Positions 1 to 13,904 of a DNA stretch of 64,000 nt are shown here, one piece after another. Under the pieces are notes generated by a model, which did not search any database, was not told where the DNA came from, and saw nothing but the letters and a program-made list of their open reading frames with translations. This DNA is from Ecdyonurus torrentis (taxonomy: Eukaryota; Arthropoda; Insecta; Ephemeroptera; Heptageniidae): contig OX439131.1 of NCBI GenBank assembly GCA_949318235.1, positions 41,643,193-41,707,192 on the forward strand, written 5' to 3'. The position numbers and the translations under genes were made by a program. Numbering within the stretch: the stretch's first letter is position 1; each line of letters starts with the position of its first letter.

Positions 1-123
1 AAGTTTAACAGTCAGGTATAAATCTCATGAGAATTTATGACGTAATCATGGTAACATTCATATCAATAATTTATAAATATTTTTTTCGTAACCATTTCCT
101 CCAATCAATTTAATCAAAGCACT

Positions 124-126
<3 letters not shown>

Positions 127-180
<54 letters not shown>
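127..180. repeat. (TA)n microsatellite
   Basis: Uninterrupted TA dinucleotide tract of about 54 bp in A+T-rich unique sequence. It opens the series of long TA tracts seen through the window. Confidence 0.97.
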
Positions 181-182
<2 letters not shown>

Positions 183-316
183 TCTTTTCTGTTATACATT
201 ATAATCTTTATAAGATATTTGTATGATAGGAAATTAGAGACTAGTATTTTTCAAAAACAACAACAACTATCTAGTTTTTTAAATTCTTTTTAAATAAATA
301 AATAATCATCTTTATT

Positions 317-470
317 AAAAAAAAAAAAAAAAAAGCATAGGGAAAAATAAAAATAAAGAATGAAAGGGCGAGGTGTTGAGCCTGACAATATGTCTGGCCC
401 ACTCTTACACCTAACCCCAACAGAAAATATCAATGACATTTTTAAAAACATACAAAATTATAATAAGAGG
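317..470 (-). mobile_element. retroelement 3'-end fragment, family G copy 1
   Basis: About 60 bp after the poly(A) run at 317-334 (around 360-418) closely match 1005-1065, sharing blocks such as TGTCTGGCCCA and CTTACACCTAACCCC. Read on the minus strand, the shared block is followed by an A+T-rich stretch and an AATAAAGATGATTATT-type tail, as expected for the 3' end of a LINE or SINE. No coding sequence is recognisable in it. The 94-codon frame overlapping it is mostly a translation of the T-run at 498-536 and is not a gene. Family assignment is an inference from two copies only. Confidence 0.5.
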
Positions 471-491
471 AAAATAATAATACTACGTAGA

Positions 492-543
<52 letters not shown>

Positions 544-1004
544 TCACAAAGAAAGAAAAAAAAATATATATATCGTTTTATGGTAACAAATACAAAAGTA
601 AAAAATACTGGAAAAGAAAAATAATTCTACCTTATCTAAAATAACTCATTTCCTTGTAAGATATCACCTTCGTGATGTCACCTCAAATTGGCGTATCTCC
701 TTAAACACAAGTCATCGTATAGTGTTGACAGATCCATTAAGCTATCTTGGAATTTACGCACTTCTTACACAACTTTACAAACAATACATGACACTCTGTA
801 TCCTATTGTTCTATCGTATGTATCTATATTATACAAACTTACTATAAATGAAATCAAAATATAAACACACGTGTATTTTTTTTTGTAAGTTATTATTTTT
901 TTAAATTATGTCTTTAACTGTACTTTACTGATTCCGTTCATAAAATCATAAAAATTAAAGTAAACAAATTAAATAATCAAGTTTATTCATAAACAATTAC
1001 TTTT

Positions 1005-1115
1005 ATGAAAGGGGGATGTTTCGGCCTGATTACATGTCTGGCCCAATCTTACAACTAACCCTCAAAACAGTACACATATTAAAAACAGCAACTATAAAAT
1101 ACAATAATACAGTAA
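1005..1115 (-). mobile_element. retroelement 3'-end fragment, family G copy 2
   Basis: Second copy of the block at 360-418, with shared GAAAGGG, GCCTGA, ATGTCTGGCCCA and CTTACA-CTAACCC segments, diverging outward on both sides. It lies just beside the LINE remnant at 1190-1640, in the same minus orientation. The two could be parts of one truncated element or two independent insertions; I cannot decide from sequence alone. Confidence 0.5.
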
Positions 1116-1189
1116 GGCGATTTTTTCTTTATTGAATTAGCTTATACTAAAAAAAAATCGATCGTGGTACTGTATAAAGAGGTGAAGGG

Positions 1190-1640
1190 ATTCAAAATTC
1201 AAAATATGTTTATTTATTTCTTTCATCCTACAATCACAATATACAACAATGCATATCGGCTTATAGGTTATTGCATCAGTTGATACAATTAGAAATGATA
1301 GTCAAAAAATACACAAATATAACACAAACATTATTATACAATCATATTTATACATTGGGAATAATTATTTTAAATTTTAATGCTTAAAAAAAATTATATA
1401 AACACATTGTTTAAATATGGTCTTTCATAACTTTATCTATATAGAATAATATTGCTGGTTTATTAGTAGCGTTTTCAATTCTTTTTTAAACCATAGGGTA
1501 TCCAATTTCTCTTAAATGAGTTGGCAGATTATTACAAATCTGCAAACAACCACAGAAAGGACCTCTATTGTACATTTGATTTCTTTTATAGATACTAGGA
1601 ATTTTCAATTTAGTATTTCTTGTGTTGTGACCATGTTTTG
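1190..1640 (-). pseudogene. 5'-truncated LINE, C-terminal end of reverse transcriptase, family F copy 1
   Basis: On the minus strand, about 1640 down to 1495 translates to a stretch containing HNTRNTKLKIP, then MYNRGPFCGCLQICNNLP, then (after one frameshift) FKKELKTLL followed by a stop. This order of His-Asn-Thr-Arg, hydrophobic block, Asn-x-Leu-Pro, then Phe-Lys-Lys-x-Leu-Lys is the usual extreme C-terminus of reverse transcriptases of CR1/Jockey-type non-LTR elements. The 3' UTR runs down to about 1190. A second copy at 16170-16580 shares RGPFCGCLQI and NNLP and much of the UTR. The element is dead: 5'-truncated, frameshifted and without catalytic motifs. The clade assignment is an inference. 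Confidence 0.65.
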
Positions 1641-2143
<503 letters not shown>

Positions 2144-2267
2144 AATTACCAACATTAATTTTAAATGAGTTATTAATTCATATTAGTTTTATATAAAAAT
2201 ATAAATATAAAATCCATTAAGGTAATGATTTTGTATTGACAACAAGGTGTGAACAAGAATAAACTTG

Positions 2268-2358
2268 CACGTGGTACCACGTGACCATATGGTGCACCAA
2301 AGCCACACACAATATAGCAAGTATAAAGTAGGCAGGCAGGCAGGCACCGCGGTGCACC
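2268..2358. promoter_or_regulatory. cluster of overlapping palindromes with two E-boxes
   Basis: CACGTGGTACCACGTG at 2268-2283 is a perfect 16-bp palindrome holding two CACGTG E-boxes. It runs into ACCATATGGT (2284-2293), then GGTGCACC (2291-2298), and GGTGCACC recurs at 2351-2358 after a (GGCA)4 tract near 2331-2346. CACGTG is the established core site of bHLH-ZIP factors. A regulatory role here is only an inference, since no gene is recognised nearby. Confidence 0.4.
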
Positions 2359-2669
2359 AGAATCCGCAATTAATCTCCTTACTCTGACATGATTAATGAA
2401 TCTGCAATGTTTTAAATGCAGTATTTTACATTAACTTTTTTATAAAATTTAAAAATAATAATAGAAAAAAAAAATTATCATGATGTAACATTTTGCTTTA
2501 AGATGTACTGTCCATTTTTTTTTTCTTTCTTCTTTTCAATGTTCTTTTATATATGAAAATAGTTGGAGCTTGAATATACTTTGTGCTGTTAACTTTTAAT
2601 CTCCAGAGTTTTTAGCTCGACTATTCATTAGTAGCGTGACACGAGGAGAAAAATCACTAAGAGTAATAT

Positions 2670-3006
2670 TTAAAGTAATAGACCAGAAGAAAATATTAGC
2701 ATTTACATCACAAAACACTACACAAATAACGTTGATTTGTATCAAAATCCAACTGTAGCGCCGTAGCAGTGATCAGAAAATTGCAACTTACATAACCCGC
2801 ACAACATTTTATAGCTAATTTTTGTTTGTTTCTAACGTCAGAAACAGGAATAGTCACGCAATTAGCAAACATTACAGTATTTTTAAGTTCATTTCTGTGT
2901 CACATTTAAATTCTGGTACAAATTGTCATCAGTTTTGTTTTGGAGGTCACATTCGTATTTAATCATTAAAAAGCACTCATGTTGTTTTATGTGGTCTATG
3001 ACTTAA
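2670..3006 (+). mobile_element. MITE-A copy 1 (diverged)
   Basis: First of eight copies of a roughly 340-bp non-coding element. It starts TTAAAGTAATAGACCAG and ends TGGTCTATGACTTAA. Internal landmarks shared with the other copies are AACTGTAGC-CCGTAGCAGTGATCAGAAAA, CCCGCACAACATTTT, a central palindrome, ACAGTATTTT, TTCTGGTA-AAATTGTCATCAGTTTTG and TTAAAAAGCAC. The central palindrome here is mutated to TAACGTCA. It has no open frame, so it is a non-autonomous DNA transposon (MITE). Confidence 0.85.
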
Positions 3007-3735
3007 AAGTTAAATTGTTTACTGTGCATCTAAAAAGCAATGTTACAGGTAAATTTGAAATTTTATACATAAAATAAATAAATAATTTGAACACACTAAA
3101 AATTTCAAAATAAAAATTGTTTCTATTTTTCGTTTACATAGTTTAAAATGTTTTTTAATATTTTAATTATTAAATAAATTTGAAGTAAAATATACAGTAA
3201 ACGTGTATCCATAGAAAATGTCATTAACAATTTAAATTGCATATAATTATATGTTATAGATTGGAGTATATTATAGTGTTTAGATAGGGAGCTTGCTAAA
3301 AGAGGATTATGTTATTTTATAAAACACGTTGACTCTATGCTATACGGTCTTTGATCCGTACCATATGAAGAACAACACAACTCCAACAAGTTCCCCCTTT
3401 TGCTTCTTTATTAATATTTTATCACATCAAATCATCCACCCCCTCCTTTACATCGTTCCTAAATTTTCTGACGTTTGATTGAAATATTATGCAAATAAAT
3501 GTCATTATATAGTAAAAATAATATTTTGATAATTAAAATTTCTTTTCAATATCTGATAGAAAACAAACTTTAAGCAATTTTCATATTATATTTTGTTAAA
3601 ACATGATGATTAATGTTTTTTGGTTTAAATTTCATCTAAAATTTAAAGCTTTCTGTTATAGATAAAAGAGGATAATATAAATTATTGACACCAAGTGATT
3701 GTTTGCAACAAGAAATATTTTATATTATAACAAAT

Positions 3736-3738
<3 letters not shown>
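3007..3738. other. A+T-rich DNA, no gene seen
   Basis: Unique A+T-rich sequence. A slightly less A+T-rich patch at 3290-3460 shows no open frame or repeat match. Confidence 0.55.

Positions 3739-3811
<73 letters not shown>
3739..3811. repeat. (TC)n microsatellite
   Basis: Uninterrupted TC tract of about 73 bp. Confidence 0.97.
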
Positions 3812-3814
<3 letters not shown>

Positions 3815-3963
3815 GCGTAAACTAAACCTTTTCACTTTAAGCACAAAGGAAGTTTAGTGAAAAAAAAATACAAACTCAGAGCCCAACAATATTAACAAAA
3901 AAATACTAGCAGATGACTTTGTGCTCCTGTCTTGATTATGGGGAAATTAAGATACACTACAAA

Positions 3964-4001
3964 CTATAGTTTGTATAGTTTGTATAGTTTGTATAGTTTA
4001 T
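3964..4001. repeat. 9-bp tandem repeat TATAGTTTG x4
   Basis: Four head-to-tail copies of TATAGTTTG, the last ending TATAGTTTA. It is the only short minisatellite-type array noticed in the first 10 kb. Confidence 0.9.
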
Positions 4002-4957
4002 AAAGTTAGAAATTTTTCTTGACACTGAAATTTTTATTGTATCTTACTGAGCCTCAAAGCTTTTGTTTTCCTGCATTTCAACCACTTTGTTTAAAAATTA
4101 TTTTTTATCCAATTGAATAATTAATTAAATTAAGAAAACAAAAGCTGTAAAGCTCATTAAGGTAAAGTACAAATTTCAGTACTGACAGTGAGTGAGAAAA
4201 AAAAAGAAAAAAGAAATATTGAGATAGGATCACAAAGTCGACTACCATCAATTTGTTAGTAAATTTGGATTTTGTTAATTTTCTCACTAAACCCCAATTT
4301 GCAAGTCTTTAATAATAATATTTAAATATATTATATTTATTTATAATATATAGTTAAAATTTCACACAAACATTTTAAATAAAGTGATAACTCATTAACT
4401 TCATGTAATTAATAGAATTGTAATTACTTTCAATAAAATGTATATATTGTTTATTTTTTTTCTTTTGCAGTACAAATATATTTAGTTATAAATTAATGAA
4501 AACATTAAACATGACATGACCTATATTTGAAATAGAATAAATTAAATCATGTAATTCTATTTACATGATTGTATCTTTTTATAATATCAATGTGTCTGAA
4601 TGATAAGGACAAAGTTACATAGAAAGTAACTTTGCAGGTGTATGGAAATACTGTTGATTGCATTACTACAGATTGTATGACTGTAGTTTGTTACTGTACT
4701 TGTTATATTATGTACTTGTACAGTACGTATGTACTTACTTTGATAATAAATATACTAAAATTGGAACTGTCAACAAGACTTTTCTCATCAAATAAAGTTC
4801 ATCTTGTTTATGACGCAATTCTCTCTAGATCGTAGTAAACAACTCTTTTAGCTAAATTAATATTTTCAATTATAAACATAGTGAGTACTGTGATGATGTT
4901 AATAATTAAAAATTTAATGTTATAATTTAATTAAATTTAACGTAAAGTGATATTAAG

Positions 4958-4959
<2 letters not shown>
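4002..4959. other. A+T-rich DNA, no gene seen
   Basis: No repeat family or gene recognised. A small hairpin, AAAGTTAC-(7 nt)-GTAACTTT, is visible near 4611-4634. Confidence 0.55.

Positions 4960-5043
<84 letters not shown>
4960..5043. repeat. (GA)n microsatellite
   Basis: Uninterrupted AG/GA tract of about 84 bp. Confidence 0.97.
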
Positions 5044-5047
<4 letters not shown>

Positions 5048-5680
5048 ACGAAATATTAGAAAATACTCATACAACAATTGAACAAGTGAATATATTTTCA
5101 AAGGGAGGAGAAAAAAAGAACAAACATAAATTAATTCTATGTATAAAAATAAAATAATGTTAAATACTCGTATCTACAAATGAAAAAAAAAATCAAACTA
5201 AACGCTGTAGTGAAACTATTTTAGTTTTAGTTAATTTTATACTGAAGTGCATGCAAAGTGTGTGCAATATAATGTACAGAAAAAAACAAACAAACATTGA
5301 TTACAATTTGACTTCAGAAAATGAAAACAATTTTGATTTTATGTAGAAATACCATTTTATATAAATTAGAAGCACTATTGAAATTAAACAATAATAAATA
5401 ATAATATTTCCTACTACAACTATTTTATTTTAGTAAAATGTTGCAGAGTAAAAAAAAAAAAAAAAAAAGTTCATTTCCTATTGCAACAGTGTAATATTAT
5501 ATTATATTATGATGATATCAATATTTTAATTAAATAAAAAAAATGTATAAACATTAATAACTTTGAATATTTTTCCATACGTCATTTACACCATACGAAT
5601 TAATATAAATTATATTTGATATTGAATATAAATGATCGGAAATTTGTTTAATAACGTAATTTATAAATGGGCGTGTCGGT

Positions 5681-5682
<2 letters not shown>
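5044..5682. other. A+T-rich DNA, no gene seen
   Basis: Contains an A-run at about 5451-5468. There is no coding or repeat signal. Confidence 0.55.

Positions 5683-5747
<65 letters not shown>
5683..5747. repeat. (CT)n microsatellite
   Basis: Uninterrupted CT tract of about 65 bp. Confidence 0.97.
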
Positions 5748-7082
<1,335 letters not shown>

Positions 7083-7181
7083 TAATTATATTGACATATG
7101 GCAATGTAATGCATTAATATGAAGGTTTTAATTAACTTTGTGTTCTATATTAATAAAATACATTTCCATAATGTAATTGAG

Positions 7182-7182
<1 letters not shown>

Positions 7183-7238
<56 letters not shown>
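7183..7238. repeat. (TA)n microsatellite
   Basis: Uninterrupted TA tract of about 56 bp. Confidence 0.97.
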
Positions 7239-7837
<599 letters not shown>

Positions 7838-8009
7838 AATAATACCAACAAAAAGTAGAATCATCGTAAAATGGTATTATTATATTACTATTATTAGTAC
7901 TGTTATAAATCACTAAAACATAAAAATTACAAAAAATAATTTTCAAGTTAATCGTAGTAATAATAAATTTAATCTCAATAAATGGTATGCAAAGTTATTA
8001 TTGAACGTA

Positions 8010-8030
8010 ATATATATATATATATATATA
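8010..8030. repeat. short (TA)n tract
   Basis: TA tract of about 21 bp abutting the left end of the hairpin element at 8027-8140. The element may have inserted into TA repeats. Confidence 0.9.
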
Positions 8031-8140
8031 TCGATGCTTCCACGTCAAACTATCTGTTCTGCTTGGAAAGAGCAGATGCTCCACTCGCCGTGCTGGTGAA
8101 GAGTGCAGATACTCTATTTTGACGCGGTAACATCGATATA
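8027..8140. mobile_element. small inverted-repeat MITE (N)
   Basis: The left end TATATCGATGCTTCC-ACGTCAAA and the right end, read as its complement TATATCGATGTTACC-GCGTCAAA, form an imperfect terminal inverted repeat of about 23 bp. They bound a core of roughly 65 bp (AGAGCAGATGCTCCACTCG...) that is clearly richer in G+C than its surroundings. It sits between TA-rich flanks, so a TA target duplication cannot be distinguished from the flank. It has no coding capacity, and only one copy was seen here. Confidence 0.7.
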
Positions 8141-8518
8141 ATATATATAATTAACAAAACTTTCCAAGTAAATATAAATTATAAAAATTATATAATTATG
8201 TTATATGTAACATCATCATCATATTTTAAAACAACTGCAGTGATAAACATTAGAAGTTTATATTTTTCAAACTCAATTTGTATTCAAATAAATGAGAAAA
8301 AAAAAATGCAAAAACTGCAAAGCTGACAAGTTTTATTTACATAAAAAATACCAGTCTAATATTTTTTTTCCTTCTCGTAACTTATGCAACATAAAAAAAT
8401 ATATAAAATAAAATCAGCTTGCGTGTGTGAGGAAGATTTTTATAAGTTTATTTTTGTATTGATTTCCGAAGAGACATGAGATACGATTTTTAAGGTGAAC
8501 CTTGAGCCTGTAGTGTTG

Positions 8519-8519
<1 letters not shown>

Positions 8520-8559
<40 letters not shown>
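8520..8559. repeat. (TA)n microsatellite
   Basis: Uninterrupted TA tract of about 40 bp. A 100-codon plus-strand frame that starts before it and runs to 8797 is considered under rejected items. Confidence 0.95.
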
Positions 8560-8562
<3 letters not shown>

Positions 8563-9189
8563 ATTATATAAAAAAATATGGATTGTAAACAACCTCAGAC
8601 GGTGTATTAAGTGTTGGTTTTATACGACAACTTATAAGGTTTTTTTAGTTCTCTTTAGCTTTGGATGCAATTTAGAGGAAGACGCTACCAAAACGAAGAG
8701 ACTAATGTGTCTTCTTATCTACCAAACTAAAGAATCATTTTTCAACCACGTCTTTGGATTTATAGAACGTTTATGCAAGTTGCTTAAGGGGAAATAAATA
8801 AAAATGTATATGAATGAATAGTGATGATGATGTAAAAATTTTAAACATTATTTACTATTTTATATACATTTAAAGTATTTTTTTTATTTTCTAAAATACG
8901 AAGTAATACTGCTGAAGGCTGTAAAATGTAACTTTAATATAAATAAGATTTAAAAAAATATTGATGAACTTTTAAAATGATTTCAATTTTCTCAAAGGAA
9001 AGATTTTTTTTAACATTTAAAAATAATTTTCTTTTAATTTTATTGATATGTATGTTATGTATTTAAATGTTATTTTAAATGTTATTTAAATTGGCGTAGT
9101 ATTAAAGATATTAACATTGGCATAATTAGGTAACGATTAAACATTATATTTTATAAGTTTTATTTTTTTTCTTTAATACATACTGCGGA

Positions 9190-9635
9190 AAGAATAAATT
9201 ACGTAATTTATGATGTATTAAAGTCATAGACCACATAAAACAACATGTGCTTTTTAATGAATAAACACGAAATGGGATTTTCAAAACTGCTGACCATTTT
9301 TACCAGAATGTTAATGTAGCCCCACAGCCCCACGAGAGAGTGTGAAAATACTGTAAAGTTTGGAATTTAAGTGACTATTAATGTTTATGATATCAGAAAC
9401 ATACAAAGATTATTATGTAAATATTGTGCAAATTGCATAAATTGACATTTCTGATCATTGCTACGGAGCTACAGTTGTGTTTTGAGACAAACTAAAGTTA
9501 TTTATGTAAGTCCCATCAAGTGTTTTATGATATAAATGCTTATAATTTTCTCTGGTCTATTTCTTTAATGTAATTATTGCATAAATGATGCTAAATCAGA
9601 ACAACTATGCTGTACAACATAATATTTATGCTTTG
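9190..9635 (-). mobile_element. MITE-M copy 1, interrupted by MITE-A
   Basis: The two flanks of the MITE-A copy at 9218-9568 together rebuild a sequence matching 55420-55520 in reverse orientation. The left part holds ATAAATTACGTAATTTAT. The right part holds GCATAAATGATG, TATGCTGTACAACATAAT and ATTTATG. Family M is A+T-rich, about 100 bp, and carries TTACGTAA. The interruption shows that MITE-A inserted into an older M copy. Confidence 0.65.
9218..9568 (-). mobile_element. MITE-A copy 2, nested in MITE-M
   Basis: A full-length inverted-orientation copy: it starts TTAAAGTCATAGACCACA and ends TGGTCTATTTCTTTAA. It carries a duplicated AGCCCCAC block near 9318-9333. The central palindrome has decayed to TGATATCA. 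Confidence 0.9.
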
Positions 9636-9960
9636 TAATACAGTTATTATGAAATTAAGCAAAGTTTATACTGTATTGAAAAAATTGTACTGAAAATTAG
9701 CTAGTGTAATTATTACGTACTTTTTTTTTTCCGTATAGAAGGCAACTACTATGAGTATAGTTATATACTTATCGTACGTGTTTTCTTTAATAATTGTAGA
9801 TTATGATATTATATTTTGTTTTTCAGATAAATATTATTATTATTTTAAGTAATTAATATCCTGCAAACACTAACAGTTACATCATTATGTCTTTCTTTTA
9901 ACTTTGACAGGGTTGATTCATATTAATTATTTAAAATATTACAGTAATTATTTATTACTG

Positions 9961-9961
<1 letters not shown>
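9636..9961. other. A+T-rich DNA, no gene seen
   Basis: Unique sequence with no signals. Confidence 0.5.

Positions 9962-10022
<61 letters not shown>
9962..10022. repeat. (TA)n microsatellite
   Basis: Uninterrupted TA tract of about 61 bp. Confidence 0.97.
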
Positions 10023-10027
<5 letters not shown>

Positions 10028-10148
10028 TTTTAAATAAATAATTTAGTAAATAAAGTGAGTAAAATAAAGTAACATGCAACATCATAAAAAGTTGCAGACA
10101 AAAGAAACTTCGATATCCTGGCAAAATAATAGTTTTATGTATATACAG

Positions 10149-10153
<5 letters not shown>

Positions 10154-10220
<67 letters not shown>
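10154..10220. repeat. (TA)n microsatellite
   Basis: Uninterrupted TA tract of about 67 bp, only about 130 bp from the previous TA tract. Confidence 0.97.
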
Positions 10221-10223
<3 letters not shown>

Positions 10224-10867
10224 AAACTTTTTTAAACTTGATGTCTTTGTTGTATCGAGAAATTGAGAAACAAAGTTTGTTTTTGATACACTTATACTGC
10301 TCACTTTTTTGTCTTTATATAAAGGGACAAAGAAAAACAACCGCAGGTATTAAACAACCCAAACATATTTTCTTTGTGAAATAAACTTCTATATCTAGAA
10401 AATAAAGTCTTTTTCTATAAAAATTTTATTTGAATGCGCCAATTCCATATACATATAAAATTTTATATACATTGTTATATAATGGTGAATATAGTGATAA
10501 TAATACAGAACCAAATTGTTTATTTTTAGTTTACACACAATTCTACTATTTCATTGGTAACTTTTACTTGAAATTGGTGGGAATTGGCTAAGATTTTTTT
10601 TTTTTTACTATATTCGAAAGATGAAAGGATTGGCTATTCAATAGCCAACAAAAATGTATATTTTTATTTTATACTAAAATAAGATTTTTATTATTATTAT
10701 TATTATTTTAGATAAAATTGAAAACAAAGCTATCTATATTATACTTTACGTCCCTTTTCGAACAAAATTGATTAAATTTTTGGTTATGGTAGCCCCTTGC
10801 AATATAGGCAAATTGTCAAACACATCACACAGCTCAGCTGCAATCCTCTACCACATGGCACGCAATA
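10221..10867. other. A+T-rich DNA with a short hairpin
   Basis: Contains the hairpin TTGGCTAT-TCA-ATAGCCAA near 10630-10650. A weak inverted pair, GCCAATTCC (about 10438) and GGAATTGGC (about 10582), may mark a decayed small element. (TTA)n lies near 10690-10710. No gene. Confidence 0.45.
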
Positions 10868-10990
10868 AATCTATAATAATAATAATAATAATAACTTTAT
10901 TAAGGCGTTGTGAGGGCATGACAGCCCTATTTTACAAAACCTTGACCACAATAGTAATATACAATTTTTAACATAAACATATATAATTTT
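10868..10990 (-). mobile_element. LINE-type 3' end, family Q copy 1
   Basis: The block GTTGTGAGGGCATGACAGCC, followed by ATTTTACAAAAC-TTGAC and AACATAAACATATA, recurs at 28668-28740. On the plus strand it is preceded by (AAT)n and ACTTTATTAAGG. On the minus strand this reads as a 3' UTR ending in AATAAAGT and a trinucleotide tail, as in many CR1-like LINEs. No protein is encoded in the visible part. Confidence 0.5.
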
Positions 10991-11040
10991 TAGCATTGTT
11001 TTTACATCTTCAATAATTCATAATGGCACAAGTGTGCAAC

Positions 11041-11066
11041 TTTTTTTTTTTTTTTTTTTTTTTTTT
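11041..11066. repeat. poly(T) run
   Basis: 26-bp T homopolymer. Confidence 0.95.
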
Positions 11067-11225
11067 AATAAGCAGGATACAAAAATGTTGTAAGGACTAC
11101 GGAATATTTATTTCTGACATGAAAAGTAATTTTCATTGGTTGACCCACATATTTAAGGTGACTTTCTAGCCTAAGACTGGATATAAGAGTTGTCGTTATA
11201 TAGATGAGAACTGTCAGAGGGTAAC

Positions 11226-11284
11226 GAGAGAGAGAGAGAGAGAGAGAGATCTACGGTAATCTCTCTCTCTCTCCCTCTCTCTCT
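11226..11284. repeat. inverted (GA)n/(CT)n pair
   Basis: A GA tract (11226-11248) is followed by GATCTACGGTAATC and a CT tract (11260-11284, one CC break). The two tracts are complementary around the loop CTACGGTA, so this stretch could fold into a hairpin with arms of 14 bp or more. Confidence 0.85.
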
Positions 11285-12722
11285 TACTATCTATCTCTAT
11301 GAGTCATATTCACTGAGATTGCCATCTCATAGAAAAATATGATTGGAAAACTTTTGCAATATAAACTCAATATAAGCAAAGATATCTTTCTATATAAGAA
11401 TAATAATGTTCGTTTCATAAAATTCTCTTCTACATTTCATAGTCGTTAAAAAAAAGGTAAATGTTTATATTTGGAGAGATATTTTATTAAAACTTTAACA
11501 ATTTAGAGTTGAAAAGAAGTTTAAATATCATAGATATAGAGATAAAAATAATAATAATGATAATATTTAAACAAAATATTCAATACTTTTCAGTAAAAAA
11601 AAATACTTATATCGATAAAATTCAAAACCATTATATTAAATGTAAGATCTTATTATTTTCTAGAACTAATTTATGAAAATAGACATAAGTTATTATAAAT
11701 AACGTAACATTGTTTCTACAATGACGAGTTTTCATGGTGCAATATTTTCATTATGCAATATTTGATTTCTTTTTATTGCACGTAAAATCTACGCTTAAAA
11801 ATATTAAAATTCCATGGAAGTAAATTTATTGTGAAGATCAAAATAATTTCAAGTGAATCGGCCATAAAAATGTAAATTCTGCTGTGAAATATAAGAACTT
11901 TCAAATGATTGCATTTAAAATTGAGAAATATGAATGCTCATTTTATGTATATTGGATTTGTTTTACTCTTAATTGACATGGAACGTAGCAAAATTATATC
12001 TTATCATGAAGTGCTGAAAAAAAATTAATGGTTAATTTTGTACATTTTTTCTTAAGAATAGATTAATTAACTTAATAGTATGATATAATATATATATACC
12101 AAGAATTGCAATAAGTTTTATTCATTCAAATGAATTTTATGATGAAAATATATACTGTATGTTGCGCATAATTATAAACATGTATGCGTGTGTGTCTATA
12201 TAATTATGTACAGTATGTATATAAATAAGAGTATAAATATTAAATAAGATGTTATACTATGTCTCCCTTTTATCATAAAATTATATCATATAATCTCAAT
12301 AAGTATATATATATATACATAAAATATTCATATTCAATGTAAATAGAATGCATTCAACAGGAAATTCAAGAGATTACTCATGTTCCGGTCCAAATAGCAC
12401 AAATACATCCAAGCAATTGCATTTCTATATATAATATCTCTTCAATGTTTCATATATTATGAAGTAAACTAATAATATTCACAGTTATTATTGATGCTTA
12501 TAATCTTTAACTTTATTACATTTGAGTGCATCTTCATGTATGTATATTAAAATATATTTTATTGCTCTTACTATATTAAAATTTTTCGTGTTCTAACATA
12601 ATATATTTGTATTAAATTTCAAAATTTACATACAGTTTAAAACAGTACGGGGTGATTATATATGCGTGATATTGTAAAGACACAGTAAAAACTGTTTCAA
12701 TAGTTTTAATATATACAATGTT
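11285..12722. other. A+T-rich DNA, no gene seen
   Basis: About 1.4 kb of unique A+T-rich sequence with short TA runs near 12092 and 12305. No open frame of note and no repeat family match. Confidence 0.55.
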
Positions 12723-13109
12723 TTAAAGCCCTAGTCAACTTACCTTTTTATTATATAGAATACTAGATTGATAATTACCATACCTTATTATTCATGAACT
12801 AGACACCAACACGTTGATTTTGTATTTATTTTCATTTTGATTGTTATATCATGTATCTGACGTCACAATGTACAGATGGGGTCATGATAGGGGTAAAGAA
12901 CTTGAGGGAGGTACTTAAATTTATCACGTGAGCAGAGCGGTGACTATGATTGGCGGCGGTACATTGTGACGTCAGATACGTGATATAACAGTCAAAATAA
13001 AAATAAATACAAAATAAACGTGGTGGTGTCTATATCATGGATAATAAGGTATGGTAATTATCAATCTAGTATTCTAAATAAGAAAAAAGTAAGTTGACAA
13101 GGGCTTTAA
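12723..13109. mobile_element. fold-back MITE-B copy 1
   Basis: The element begins TTAAAGCCCTAGTCAACTTA and ends as its complement, TAAGTTGACAAGGGCTTTAA. Inverted arms of about 150 bp surround a core of about 90 bp containing TCACGTGA and GATTGGCGGCGG. Each arm carries a TGACGTCA (12858-12865 and 12967-12974). It has no open frame and is 74-80% similar by eye to the copy at 17641-18040. The TTAA ends and shared TTAAAGCC terminus link it to MITE-A. Confidence 0.9.
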
Positions 13110-13815
<706 letters not shown>

Positions 13816-13852
13816 TCAGTAATTATCGTTTGTTATTTTCTAACTTCTGTCA

Positions 13853-13904
13853 TAAAAAAAAAAGAAAAAAAAAAAAAAAAAAAAAAAAAGAAGAAGAAAA
13901 AAAA
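13853..13904. repeat. poly(A) run
   Basis: Imperfect A-rich run of about 50 bp. It may be the tail of an old retroposed sequence, but no body was recognised. Confidence 0.8.

Noticed and set aside
8495..8797. 100-codon plus-strand frame after a TA tract
   Set aside because: The first third is repeat-derived. The rest (NNLRRCIKCWF... to KLLKGK) has no recognisable motif or splice structure. It is kept only as a weak curiosity that a homology search could settle.
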